64,000 nucleotides of DNA from NCBI GenBank assembly GCA_023228325.1, contig JALOBK010000001.1:62001-126000 (forward strand), in the 5' to 3' direction. Position numbers and translations under genes: made by a program. The stretch is from a bacterium (GTDB taxonomy: Bacteria; Auribacterota; UBA6266). Positions 16,413-23,008 of the stretch are shown here, in pieces (the first letter of the stretch is position 1; every line of letters begins with the position of its first letter). Under the pieces are notes generated by a model. That model saw only the letters and a list, made by a program, of their open reading frames with translations. It ran no database searches and was not told the origin of the DNA.

Positions 16413-17983
16413 CGCTGATTCCCTTCAGAAAAAACAATTGCCCTGAAGATATAAAACTCCATTCCCTGTTTTTGCCATTCATCGGCGGACAAGCCCGCTT
16501 TCATGCACAGATGCTTCAGGGTCGTTTCCCTGTCCCATCCCTGTTCCGGGGCTACCTGCGGCAGAAAAACAGCCTGATTCCAGCCTTTTTTAATTATTAC
16601 ACCATGTTCTCCCGGTATAAACCCTTCGGGGCCGGAAATTTTTTCGGGGCGGGTCAACACAGATATTTCAATTTCAATATCGTTTAATTCATCCTCCCTT
16701 ACAGGGTTAAACCTGAAGTCTCTCGTACAGGCATTAACCGCCATATCCATAACGGCCTTATATAGCGGCTCCACAGGCTCAATATAACCTATGCATCCTC
16801 TTAACCCGCCGTTTTTCGTAAGTGTCACAAAAACACCGGATTTTTCTTTCAACCGTCCGGTAACTTTATCATAGTCTTCGATTCCGCTTATTTTTTGCTC
16901 TCTTACACATTCCTCGACGGTATTTCTGGCAAGGTTCAATAAAACTTTTTTATCCTCGTCGCTTAAAAAATCTTTGTTCCCTTTATCCCTTCCCGTATCC
17001 GGACTGCCGCCCCCGCCGTAAAATCCACTCTCTGAAACAAAAGCTATTGACGCGTAGCTCACCGTTTCAGTTTCATCTCCTGTAATATCGCCGGATGTAT
17101 AATATTTCAACAGGGAACCTTTGGCGTCTTCGGGAAGCATGTATAATAATATGCCGATAGGATCTCTTCCGCAAATTGTGGCGCCCGTTGAGCCGACATA
17201 AGAAATGAATCCCGGGCCGTCTTTTTTTAATATCAGATCTATGGCTTCCATATCTATTTTTTTAACGGTCTCCTGGATATTCTCTTTTGCCGGCATATAC
17301 CCGAAACGGTATCCCTGATGTATAAAATCAGAACTTATAACCACGAGATCTCCCTCTGTCAAACACGCCGTTAACGCATCGGCTATCCGGGAATAATCCT
17401 CTTCCTGAAGCTGTCCGATCACTAACGGGATAATAAGGAAATCCTTTCCCAGGACATACTGAAGAAAAGGGAGCTGGACCTCAAGGGAATGTTCTCTTGA
17501 ATGGGCCTGCGCTATAGAAGTAAAAGATTTCTTTTTTAGTAAAGAAGCGCATGTTTTTTTATCAAGGCCTATAATCCCCAGAGGAGTCTCATACGCGTCA
17601 ACATCGGGTATAGATGCGCCCCTGAACCCTATACAATGGGTGGGGGCAAGGACAAAAACTCTTTTAATGTTCTTTCCCTCAAGCGTCTTATACGCGAAAG
17701 CCGCCGCGCGGCCCGAATATACATAACCGGCATGAGGGCTTATTAACGCAATTACATTTCCCGAAACAGGCTTTACATCGGCTTCAGCCAAATATCGGCT
17801 GATCTCTTTCTTTAACTTTCCGGGATCGCTTTCATAAAACATCCCGGACACAACCGATTTCCTGACTTTCATGTTTTCTCCGTTGATTTTGTCCGCAAAC
17901 AGTTCGCCGCATTTTATAATAAAACAATTACAAAATATCAGTAAAAGAAACCCGCTAAAAATACGAATGAAAATTTTGTTCAT
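16409..17983 (-). CDS. MEMO1-AMMECR1 fusion (AmmeMemoRadiSam B + A)
   Basis: Residues ~38-300 form a MEMO1-type domain: VRKSVVSGMFYESDP opening, LISPHAGYVYSGRAAAFAY (~85-103), and further His residues of the extradiol-dioxygenase-like fold. Residues ~345-520 form an AMMECR1 domain with GVFVTLTKNGGLRGCIGYIE. The two are often neighbouring genes alongside a radical-SAM gene; here they are one chain and no radical-SAM partner is visible. The long form begins with a hydrophobic signal-like segment (residues ~4-24) but has no ribosome site. An internal ATG at 17872, preceded by GGAGA at good spacing, gives a cytoplasmic protein and may be the true start. Function of the system is unknown. Confidence 0.88.
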   Translation of the reverse strand: MNKIFIRIFSGFLLLIFCNCFIIKCGELFADKINGENMKVRKSVVSGMFYESDPGKLKKEISRYLAEADVKPVSGNVIALISPHAGYVYSGRAAAFAYKTLEGKNIKRVFVLAPTHCIGFRGASIPDVDAYETPLGIIGLDKKTCASLLKKKSFTSIAQAHSREHSLEVQLPFLQYVLGKDFLIIPLVIGQLQEEDYSRIADALTACLTEGDLVVISSDFIHQGYRFGYMPAKENIQETVKKIDMEAIDLILKKDGPGFISYVGSTGATICGRDPIGILLYMLPEDAKGSLLKYYTSGDITGDETETVSYASIAFVSESGFYGGGGSPDTGRDKGNKDFLSDEDKKVLLNLARNTVEECVREQKISGIEDYDKVTGRLKEKSGVFVTLTKNGGLRGCIGYIEPVEPLYKAVMDMAVNACTRDFRFNPVREDELNDIEIEISVLTRPEKISGPEGFIPGEHGVIIKKGWNQAVFLPQVAPEQGWDRETTLKHLCMKAGLSADEWQKQGMEFYIFRAIVFSEGNQR

Positions 17984-17997
17984 CGGGAAAGTAATCT

Positions 17998-18570
17998 TTA
18001 AATATCAAAGTTGCCGAGCAGTTTCTTGATTTCTTCTATCGTTTCCTCTTTATATTCACTCTTCAGGGACAACAAAAGCTTCAGGATAATCTGAATTTTT
18101 TCATCTCTTTGCAGTCTTCTGTTATTCAGGGAAGATGCGAGTTTTTCTATTTCATATGCGAGGTCATGCAGCAGGTCGTTCTTCCTCAGGTTTATCGTTT
18201 TGGGATAATTGCCGTTTATGATTCCCTGTATTTCCTTTTTCAGCCTGTAGGAAGGGCCCGTAAGTTTGTGGGCGCCGTACAGGCCCATAATGAAAAAGGC
18301 GGCTGTTGACGCCAGCACCATTGCCGTAGTGGTAAAAGATACATATCTCTGCGCTGTTAAAAATTCTTCCAGTTTTGAATCTTCGCCCGGCCTTATAATA
18401 TATTCATTTTCAAGGGATTTGATCCTGGCGTTGTAGAGGCTGAAACCCCACGCGCTGCTGAGGCAAAGGCAGATAAGAGCAAAGAATATGCCGTATTTCA
18501 GCTGAAGCGGAAAATCTACGATAAACTGCCTTCTCCTGTAAACCTTATCTTTCTGTATCCTTTCAGACAT
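17998..18570 (-). CDS. Two-helix membrane protein with HAMP-like region
   Basis: This 190-residue protein has a basic N-terminus, membrane segments at ~24-46 and ~78-100 enclosing a periplasmic loop of about 30 residues, then a HAMP-like stretch beginning with KLTGPSYRLKKEIQGI. It ends in a helical, charged domain (~135-190). The layout is that of a small signalling transducer without kinase or methyl-accepting output. It is 14 bases upstream of the MEMO1-AMMECR1 gene and probably co-transcribed. Specific function unknown. Confidence 0.7.
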   Translation of the reverse strand: MSERIQKDKVYRRRQFIVDFPLQLKYGIFFALICLCLSSAWGFSLYNARIKSLENEYIIRPGEDSKLEEFLTAQRYVSFTTTAMVLASTAAFFIMGLYGAHKLTGPSYRLKKEIQGIINGNYPKTINLRKNDLLHDLAYEIEKLASSLNNRRLQRDEKIQIILKLLLSLKSEYKEETIEEIKKLLGNFDI

Positions 18571-18660
18571 AAGACATTTTGCCTCTCAAGTATAGTGATT
18601 AAAGCGCTGAACCGGCTATATTGATAAGTATACCTGATTTTGATGCGGTTTAAAATAAAA

Positions 18661-19770
18661 CTATTTGTTTTTTTTCAATAAAAACTTACCCACGGAATCC
18701 CGGATTACAAGCTCCGTAGGAATAACAGATTTGAGAGGGGTAAACGAAGGATTCTCTATCTGGTTAATCAGCAGGCTGACTGCGGTTATGCCCATTTCTT
18801 CCTTAAAGATTCTTATTGTAGTCAAAGGAGGGTTCGTATGCGCGGCTATATCAATATCATCAAAACCTATTATGGAAATATCTTTTCCCACCTTTAATCC
18901 TTTTTCGGAGACGGCCTTAATCGCGCCCACAGCGGCTCTGTCATTTATGGCAAATATAGCGGTCGGCATCGGTTTTACATCCAGCAATATCCCCGCGCAG
19001 GTATATCCCTGTTCCACGGTAAAATGGCCTTCAACAACATACCTTTCGTCCATGGGGATCCCCGCTTCTTTTAAAGCGTTCACATACCCTTCATATCTTT
19101 CCTGGACAGTTTTATCGTTTAAAGAACCCCTGATAAACCCTATTCTTTTATGTCCCATCTCAATCAGATACTTTATGGCATTGTAAGAACCGCCCGGATT
19201 ATCGGGGCGGACAGATGTTATATTCTTCCCTTTAATATCCCTGTCTATAACAACACAGGGAATGCCCTTCTCAAACTGGCTTATAATAAAATCATTGGAT
19301 ACTTCGCCGGCAAATATAATTCCGTCAATCTTTCTCGAATCAAGCAGATCATGGATTTTATTGTCTCCGAAGAAATATTCTTCCCCCAGGGATGTGAGCA
19401 GCACGCCATACCCTTTCTTGCCCGCCTCGCTCTCAATGCCTCCCAGTATCCTGGAATAATAAGGATTGCCCGAATCCTGAAAAACATTTCTGAAGAAAAC
19501 ACAGGCTATGGTTTTTGCGTGCTCTTTTTCTTTTTCGGCGGAACTGATTATTTTATTTCCCGAACCCGGTATGGAAACAACCAGATTTCTGGTAATTAAA
19601 TTCTTGATGGCTTTTCTGACGGTAATCCTGTTTACTTTAAATTCCGAGCTGAGAGTTCTCTCGGGAGAGAGATACTCCCCCACCCTGAACACGCCTGATT
19701 TTATTTTATGGGCGAGCTCATCTTCTATCTGCTGATAAATCGGTTTGGAGCTTTTTGTCTTTTTTGCCAT
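18661..19770 (-). CDS. GntR-LacI hybrid transcriptional repressor (AraR-like)
   Basis: This 369-residue regulator pairs an N-terminal GntR winged helix-turn-helix (residues ~8-80, with YLSPERTLSSEFKVNRITVR) with a C-terminal periplasmic-binding-protein-like sugar sensor of the LacI/GalR type (~85-360, with VIDRDIKGKNI and TAIFAINDRAAVGAI). This is the domain order of AraR-type sugar repressors. Its own promoter region (19788-19805) and the promoter of the prepilin gene upstream share the same 18-bp direct repeat, so it probably represses both. The effector is likely a sugar but cannot be named. Confidence 0.9.
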   Translation of the reverse strand: MAKKTKSSKPIYQQIEDELAHKIKSGVFRVGEYLSPERTLSSEFKVNRITVRKAIKNLITRNLVVSIPGSGNKIISSAEKEKEHAKTIACVFFRNVFQDSGNPYYSRILGGIESEAGKKGYGVLLTSLGEEYFFGDNKIHDLLDSRKIDGIIFAGEVSNDFIISQFEKGIPCVVIDRDIKGKNITSVRPDNPGGSYNAIKYLIEMGHKRIGFIRGSLNDKTVQERYEGYVNALKEAGIPMDERYVVEGHFTVEQGYTCAGILLDVKPMPTAIFAINDRAAVGAIKAVSEKGLKVGKDISIIGFDDIDIAAHTNPPLTTIRIFKEEMGITAVSLLINQIENPSFTPLKSVIPTELVIRDSVGKFLLKKNK

Positions 19771-19787
19771 CTTTTAACCAAATATTA

Positions 19788-19805
19788 TACCGGTTGTTTA
19801 CCTGT
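19788..19805 (-). promoter_or_regulatory. Putative operator upstream of the GntR-LacI gene
   Basis: On the plus strand the site reads TACCGGT-TGTT-TACCTGT, two 7-mers 11 bp apart. On the minus strand it fills the spacer between a TATAAT (19784-19789) and a weak -35 region, 18 bases before the repressor start, so binding would block transcription. The same arrangement occurs at 20486-20503. Confidence 0.6.
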
Positions 19806-19849
19806 ACTAAATATACTAACAGAAAAGAGATTTGTCAAAAAAGATTTTT

Positions 19850-20479
19850 TCAGGGCCTCAGGTGCATGCCGCCTGCCCACCATCTCCAGTTTGAATCTTT
19901 GGGGGGAATATTTCTGCTCCAGTGAACATGCCCGTCGCAATACAGGTAGTTTACGCCTCCCCTGTGGGCTTTTCTGACGGCATTTTCCATACCCCCCGCC
20001 CAATCCGCATACTCCGGGTCAATTGAATTATACCACCCGTCGCATACAAAAATTTTATCGCTGACAAAAGGAACGTTGTCTATCCTGTATAATTCAACAC
20101 ATTCGTTCATCATATAATTCCAGTTGGCCCATGCGGGGTGGAGCGGATTCTTTTCCGGATTCCCGGACGGGCAGCTATATATACCTCCGGGGTTCTGTCC
20201 GCTGCTGAAGGGGACACCCCTGGTATAAGGCTGCAGCGCATCCTGCCATCCGATATCCCCTGAGAGGAAAGCTTCCGGAATATAGCCGTTCCATTCGTTA
20301 GTATACATCAGCAACGCATATCCGAACTGCTTGAGATATCCCTGGCAGACAGTTGATTTCGCGGCTTCCCTCGCGGATTTAATCGCAGGCAGTATAAGAG
20401 AAGAAAGAATGCTTATAATAGTTATAACAACAAGCAGCTCGACTAACGTAAAACCTATGCTATTTTTTGTCTTTTTCAT
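19850..20479 (-). CDS. Type IV-like prepilin, H-X9-DG family
   Basis: This 209-residue protein opens with a prepilin signal (short Lys-rich leader, cleavage at G|FTLVELL) followed by a hydrophobic alpha-helix. It ends with the H-X9-DG signature (HRGGVNYLYCDG), which defines a large prepilin family in Planctomycetes, Lentisphaerae and related phyla. Such proteins are processed by a prepilin peptidase and assembled or secreted through a pilus or type II-like machine. Its promoter carries the operator shared with the downstream GntR-LacI gene. It diverges from a second H-X9-DG prepilin at 20763. Confidence 0.88.
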   Translation of the reverse strand: MKKTKNSIGFTLVELLVVITIISILSSLILPAIKSAREAAKSTVCQGYLKQFGYALLMYTNEWNGYIPEAFLSGDIGWQDALQPYTRGVPFSSGQNPGGIYSCPSGNPEKNPLHPAWANWNYMMNECVELYRIDNVPFVSDKIFVCDGWYNSIDPEYADWAGGMENAVRKAHRGGVNYLYCDGHVHWSRNIPPKDSNWRWWAGGMHLRP

Positions 20480-20485
20480 AATATA

Positions 20486-20503
20486 TACCGGTAATATACC
20501 TGT
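20486..20503 (-). promoter_or_regulatory. Putative operator upstream of the prepilin gene
   Basis: TACCGGT-AATA-TACCTGT (plus-strand reading) has the same two 7-mers at the same 11-bp spacing as the site at 19788-19805; only the N4 spacer differs. It lies between the predicted transcription start and the ATG at 20479, a classic repressor position. Confidence 0.62.
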
Positions 20504-20507
20504 TTAT

Positions 20508-20535
20508 ATTTTAGCATTTTTGCGGGGTTTGTCAA
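20508..20535 (-). promoter_or_regulatory. Promoter of the minus-strand prepilin gene
   Basis: On the minus strand, TTGACA (20530-20535), a 16-base spacer and TAAAAT (20508-20513) place the start at about 20501, inside the operator. The leader would be only about 20-25 bases. Confidence 0.65.
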
Positions 20536-20573
20536 GGCCGGCAGCTACGGCGTGTTAATTAACCAAATGTCCT

Positions 20574-20602
20574 TTGACCGGCATATCAATTAAATGTTAT
20601 GT
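20574..20602 (+). promoter_or_regulatory. Promoter of the c-di-GMP riboswitch transcript
   Basis: TTGACC (20574-20579), 17 bases and TTATGT (20597-20602) would start transcription near 20609, about 18 bases before the aptamer. A TATAAT at 20625-20630 is a better -10 by sequence, but it would start inside the aptamer's P1 helix and lacks a -35. Confidence 0.5.
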
Positions 20603-20626
20603 TTTATTAGAGGAGTAAATATATTA

Positions 20627-20716
20627 TAATGCCGATAAAGGCAAACTGCCTGAAAAGGCAGGGCGCAAAACTGCGGGCCTTTTTAAAAGAATGGCAGCCG
20701 GGTTACCGAAGCATTA
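20627..20716 (+). ncRNA. Cyclic di-GMP-I (GEMM-I) riboswitch aptamer
   Basis: The stretch matches the GEMM-I consensus. P1 ends TAATGC (20627-20632) and GCATTA (20711-20716) pair perfectly. Then come GGCAAAC (20639-20645), a GAAA-capped hairpin CTGCC-TGAAA-AGGCAG, the conserved GGCGCAAAAC, and a second hairpin closing with GGCAGCCGGGTTACCGAA. The base equivalent to G20 of the Vibrio Vc2 aptamer is G, and the C-containing TTACCGA is kept, which argues for c-di-GMP rather than the cGAMP-selective variant (A at that position). It precedes a terminator and an H-X9-DG prepilin gene, so c-di-GMP controls pilin synthesis by transcription termination. Confidence 0.87.
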
Positions 20717-20726
20717 AAACTCTTGG

Positions 20727-20757
20727 CCCATTCTTTTAAAAAGAGGATGGGTTTTTT
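20727..20757 (+). terminator. Riboswitch expression platform: intrinsic terminator
   Basis: CCCATTCTTTT pairs with AAAAGAGGATGGG-type sequence as an 11-bp hairpin (20727-20751, two G-U pairs, AAA loop) followed by six T (20752-20757). It lies five bases before the prepilin ATG. Bases 20728-20743 are also perfectly complementary, over 16 nt, to 20679-20694 inside the aptamer's second hairpin, an obvious antiterminator. GAGG, the only ribosome-site-like sequence, lies in the terminator's 3' arm, so translation may be gated as well. Confidence 0.85.
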
Positions 20758-20762
20758 GTATT

Positions 20763-21446
20763 ATGAGAACATACTTACATAAAGACGGCTTCACATTAAT
20801 GGAACTGTTGTCGGTGGTGACCATAGTTTCCATACTTATATCCCTTATCTTTCCCGCTATCTGGCAGTCATGGGAAAGAGGAAGAAGAATAAGCTGTATG
20901 AGTAATATGAAACAGCTTGTGCATGCCGCAATGATATATTCTACGGATTATAATGACCATTTCCCTTATTGCGGATGGGGATGGGGTATGGGGATGGATG
21001 ACGAAGAAGGGGTTTGCTGGATGGACGCGCTCTTGCCCTACATTCAATATCAGAAAGAACTTTTCATCTGCCCCGCCGATGAAAACCCGAACGACCAGGG
21101 CCTCTACTGCTGGGCGGGACAGACCACTGTCACACAATGCTCATACGCCATGAATGAATCCGTTGTAGGATGCGATAACTCGGCTAACTGGGAAGGAGGG
21201 AGCGGAACAGATGTCGGAAGGTTAAAAGGATTTATTCCGCCCATACAGGCTCCTGAACAGGTATTGCTGTTTATAGATGCGGACTACCTATGGATAAATG
21301 CGCAGAACAGGAACACATTCATCGACAGGGCCATTTCCCATCACGGTATCGGCGCAACCTGCTCTTTCTGCGACGGGCACAGCGAATGGGTTCAGACGGA
21401 AAAACTCGAGACTGTAAGGACAGATCCTCTCCCCAATTATCCTTAG
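20763..21446 (+). CDS. H-X9-DG prepilin under c-di-GMP riboswitch control
   Basis: This 227-residue prepilin has leader MRTYLHKDG with cleavage before FTLMELL, a hydrophobic helix with Glu at +5, a Cys/Trp/Gly-rich middle and the C-terminal signature HGIGATCSFCDG (H-X9-DG). The middle part (GWGWGMGMDDEEGVCW, ~74-89) is acidic and aromatic, unlike the sibling at 19850-20479. The start is fixed by the prepilin leader; the nearest ribosome-site-like GAGG is 16 bases away inside the terminator stem. It is expected to be exported and assembled into a pilus or pseudopilus when the riboswitch permits. Confidence 0.88.
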   Translation: MRTYLHKDGFTLMELLSVVTIVSILISLIFPAIWQSWERGRRISCMSNMKQLVHAAMIYSTDYNDHFPYCGWGWGMGMDDEEGVCWMDALLPYIQYQKELFICPADENPNDQGLYCWAGQTTVTQCSYAMNESVVGCDNSANWEGGSGTDVGRLKGFIPPIQAPEQVLLFIDADYLWINAQNRNTFIDRAISHHGIGATCSFCDGHSEWVQTEKLETVRTDPLPNYP

Positions 21447-21468
21447 AATGCTTACTTTTTTTTAAATC

Positions 21469-21497
21469 TTGACGATTTGAATTTTCAAATATATACT
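21469..21497 (+). promoter_or_regulatory. Strong sigma-70 promoter of the tRNA-Ala locus
   Basis: TTGACG (21469-21474), a 17-base spacer and TATACT (21492-21497). It points at the broken tRNA-Ala copy beginning at 21558, and the intact tRNA-Ala at 21705 is probably read from the same start. Confidence 0.65.
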
Positions 21498-21557
21498 TTC
21501 TTTTCGCTTGTCAGACGGTCTTTCTTATTTTTTGCGGAATTCCCAAAAACTCGCGGA

Positions 21558-21658
21558 GGGGGTATAGCTCAGTTGGCCCCGCCTCGGGCGGGATTACGTT
21601 CGGCTTTGTAATTTATGAGCGCTTCGCTCCATAAATTACAGTCTCACGCAACTAGAGT
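21558..21658 (+). pseudogene. Broken tRNA-Ala 5' half with palindromic insert in the D-loop
   Basis: Bases 21558-21577 (GGGGGTATAGCTCAGTTGG) repeat exactly the 5' end of the intact tRNA-Ala at 21705, even including the GGA just before it. The match stops in the D-loop, where about 74 bases of palindromic DNA are inserted, and resumes as CTAGAGT (21652-21658), the very next bases of the intact gene. After that the tRNA sequence is lost. It is therefore a duplicated tRNA-Ala interrupted by a small element and then truncated. Confidence 0.65.
21578..21640. repeat. Inserted palindromes (two hairpins)
   Basis: Hairpin one is CCCGCC-TCG-GGCGGG (21578-21592), a perfect 6-bp stem. Hairpin two (21607-21640) is an 11-bp perfect stem TGTAATTTATG/CATAAATTACA with a further AGCG/CGCT inside. 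Together they make up the insert in the broken tRNA-Ala. The CCGCC/GGCGG motif recurs at 21782, 21858 and 31537. Confidence 0.6.
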
Positions 21659-21704
21659 ATTAACCTAATATCAGATTTTGCATGTTGTTCAAAAGGCTTG
21701 TGGA

Positions 21705-21781
21705 GGGGGTATAGCTCAGTTGGCTAGAGTGCTTGACTGGCAGTCAAGAGGTCGGGGGTTCGACTCCCCCTACCTCCACCA
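21705..21781 (+). tRNA. tRNA-Ala (anticodon GGC)
   Basis: This is an intact cloverleaf of 77 bases with encoded CCA. The acceptor stem pairs GGGGGTA with TACCTCC (one G-U), the anticodon stem is CTTGA/TCAAG with loop CTGGCAG, and the T-arm is GGGGG-TTCGACT-CCCCC. The GGC anticodon reads GCC, and the body resembles bacterial tRNA-Ala. Confidence 0.95.
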
Positions 21782-21876
21782 GTCCCGCCGAAGGCGGGAC
21801 AGAGCAATTGAAAATCGAGCATTAGAACAATAGATAAAAATAAGATTTTCGATTGTGGTCCCCGCCAAAGGCGGAC
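21782..21876. repeat. Two CCGCC/GGCGG palindromes after tRNA-Ala
   Basis: GTCCCGCC-GAA-GGCGGGAC (21782-21800) is a perfect 8-bp hairpin that begins at the base directly after the CCA. A second, CCGCC-AAA-GGCGG, lies at 21862-21874. Between them an AT-rich inverted repeat pairs CAATTGAAAATC with GATTTTCGATTG. No poly-T follows either hairpin. The remaining gap to 21972 holds a tandem GGGCACA (about 21913-21930) and nothing else I can recognise. Confidence 0.5.
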
Positions 21877-21972
21877 AAGTATTTTCTGTTTTCAACACTA
21901 ATATTCCACTTGGGCACAATCTCGGGCACATAAGATTAATTAGGAAAGCGGATTTGTGGAGAAAAAACACTA

Positions 21973-22194
21973 TCAGTAAGTCAGCAGTTCCGAAACTTTT
22001 TCCATCTGGGTTTTGAGAGTATTTATATTTCTTTCCAGGATTCTTATTTGGTAAGCCAGGACTTTATTCTTTTCTCTTTCTTTCTGATACAGGATATTGG
22101 ACCAGACAAGCGCCATGCCGACTATGAATATCGAGATGCCGAGCAGAGCGTAAGAATATTTCACCTTATCATTTCTTGTTTTATCTTCTTCCAT
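21973..22194 (-). CDS. Small bitopic membrane protein with coiled coil
   Basis: This 73-residue protein has a charged N-terminus (~1-13), one membrane helix (~15-34) and a C-terminal coiled coil rich in Lys, Glu and Leu. The topology resembles FtsL/DivIC-type proteins, but there is no division-gene context, so I leave it unnamed. It is a single-gene unit ending beside the tRNA-Ala cluster. Confidence 0.55.
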   Translation of the reverse strand: MEEDKTRNDKVKYSYALLGISIFIVGMALVWSNILYQKEREKNKVLAYQIRILERNINTLKTQMEKVSELLTY

Positions 22195-22287
22195 AATCCC
22201 CCCTGAAAGAAATAAACTGATGCTAATAATTTACTACTATATATGAAATAAGTCAAACATTTGCTTAAAAAGCAATCAACGGGAAAG

Positions 22288-22773
22288 TCAGCAATTCAGC
22301 AGTTTTGAAATGGCGGCCCCCGTAAAATGGGTAAGAAACACAACTATCGCCGCTATCAATAAATGTTCCCCTGCGACTTTGAATGGATTTGCGCCCTGTT
22401 TTCCGCCCATAACAAAGCTGAAGATCCCAAGCATCGAAAACCCGTATATTACGCTGATAACCACCGCCGTATCCAGCCTGAATAAAAGCAAAGGGACGAG
22501 GAAAGTCAACGCAAAAAAGAATTTCGAAAGAAATGTTGCAACAGTTGATATCCAGACTTCTCCGGCAGTATGCTGATTTTCCGACTCCTCGGAAACATGA
22601 ATTCCAAGCGCGTCGGAAAAAGCGTCGGCTATCGCAATCGTCAGCACGCCGCCGATAACGGCGCGTTTTGAATGGGTGCCGGAATGAAGCCCGACCATAA
22701 GTCCTATGGTAGTTATTATCCCGGATGTAAACCCGAAACTGAAACCGACTTTGAGTGAATGATTTTTATCCAT
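22288..22773 (-). CDS. VIT1/CCC1-related membrane protein
   Basis: This 161-residue protein has four to five membrane helices. The segment IADAFSDALGIHVSEESE (~48-65) resembles the D-A-x-S-x-x-x-G-x-Y motif and following acidic residues of vacuolar iron transporter (VIT1/CCC1) proteins, which export Fe2+ or Mn2+. It is shorter than typical members (about 230 residues) and lacks an obvious cytoplasmic metal-binding domain. Divalent-metal transport is a reasonable but unproven assignment. Confidence 0.6.
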   Translation of the reverse strand: MDKNHSLKVGFSFGFTSGIITTIGLMVGLHSGTHSKRAVIGGVLTIAIADAFSDALGIHVSEESENQHTAGEVWISTVATFLSKFFFALTFLVPLLLFRLDTAVVISVIYGFSMLGIFSFVMGGKQGANPFKVAGEHLLIAAIVVFLTHFTGAAISKLLNC

Positions 22774-22822
22774 AATTTTGAAATCCTAAATTCTAATATC
22801 TAAATACGAAACATCATGAATA

Positions 22823-22867
22823 CCCTGAACTGCAGGGGTTCAGGGCAGTGAACCCTGCGTGGTTCAC
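22823..22867. repeat. Tandem hairpins abutting tRNA-Leu 3' end
   Basis: GTGAACC (22848-22854) pairs with GGTTCAC (22861-22867), and the latter directly touches the CCA of tRNA-Leu. Next to it CCCTGAAC (22823-22830) pairs with GTTCAGGG (22838-22845). Both stems are perfect. No T-run follows on the minus strand, so processing signal or mobile palindrome are alternatives to terminator. Confidence 0.5.
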
Positions 22868-22953
22868 TGGTGCCAGAGAAGGGACTTGAACCCTTATGAG
22901 CCGGAGCTCAACGGATTTTGAGTCCGTCGCGTCTGCCGTTCCGCCACTCTGGC
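22868..22953 (-). tRNA. tRNA-Leu (anticodon CAA)
   Basis: This is an 86-base class II tRNA with a long variable arm (GAGCTCCGGCTC region) and encoded CCA. The acceptor pairs GCCAGAG with CTCTGGC, and the anticodon loop CTCAAAA gives CAA for TTG codons. The long variable arm and the G-G of the D-loop fit tRNA-Leu. Confidence 0.95.
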
Positions 22954-23008
22954 GCAAATCAGAATTATATTTTACATTAACTGTCAAGGAACCGGCGTTC
23001 TTGCCTGT

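Noticed and set aside
20625..20630. TATAAT as the -10 of the riboswitch promoter
   Set aside because: Transcription would begin inside the P1 helix and remove its 5' strand, and no -35 lies at the right spacing.
20627..20716. cGAMP-selective (GEMM-Ib) version of the riboswitch
   Set aside because: The position matching Vc2 G20 is G, not A, so the normal c-di-GMP class is the better call.
21550..21880. CRISPR array in the palindrome-rich stretch
   Set aside because: The palindromes differ in length and spacing, spacers are not uniform and no cas gene is near.
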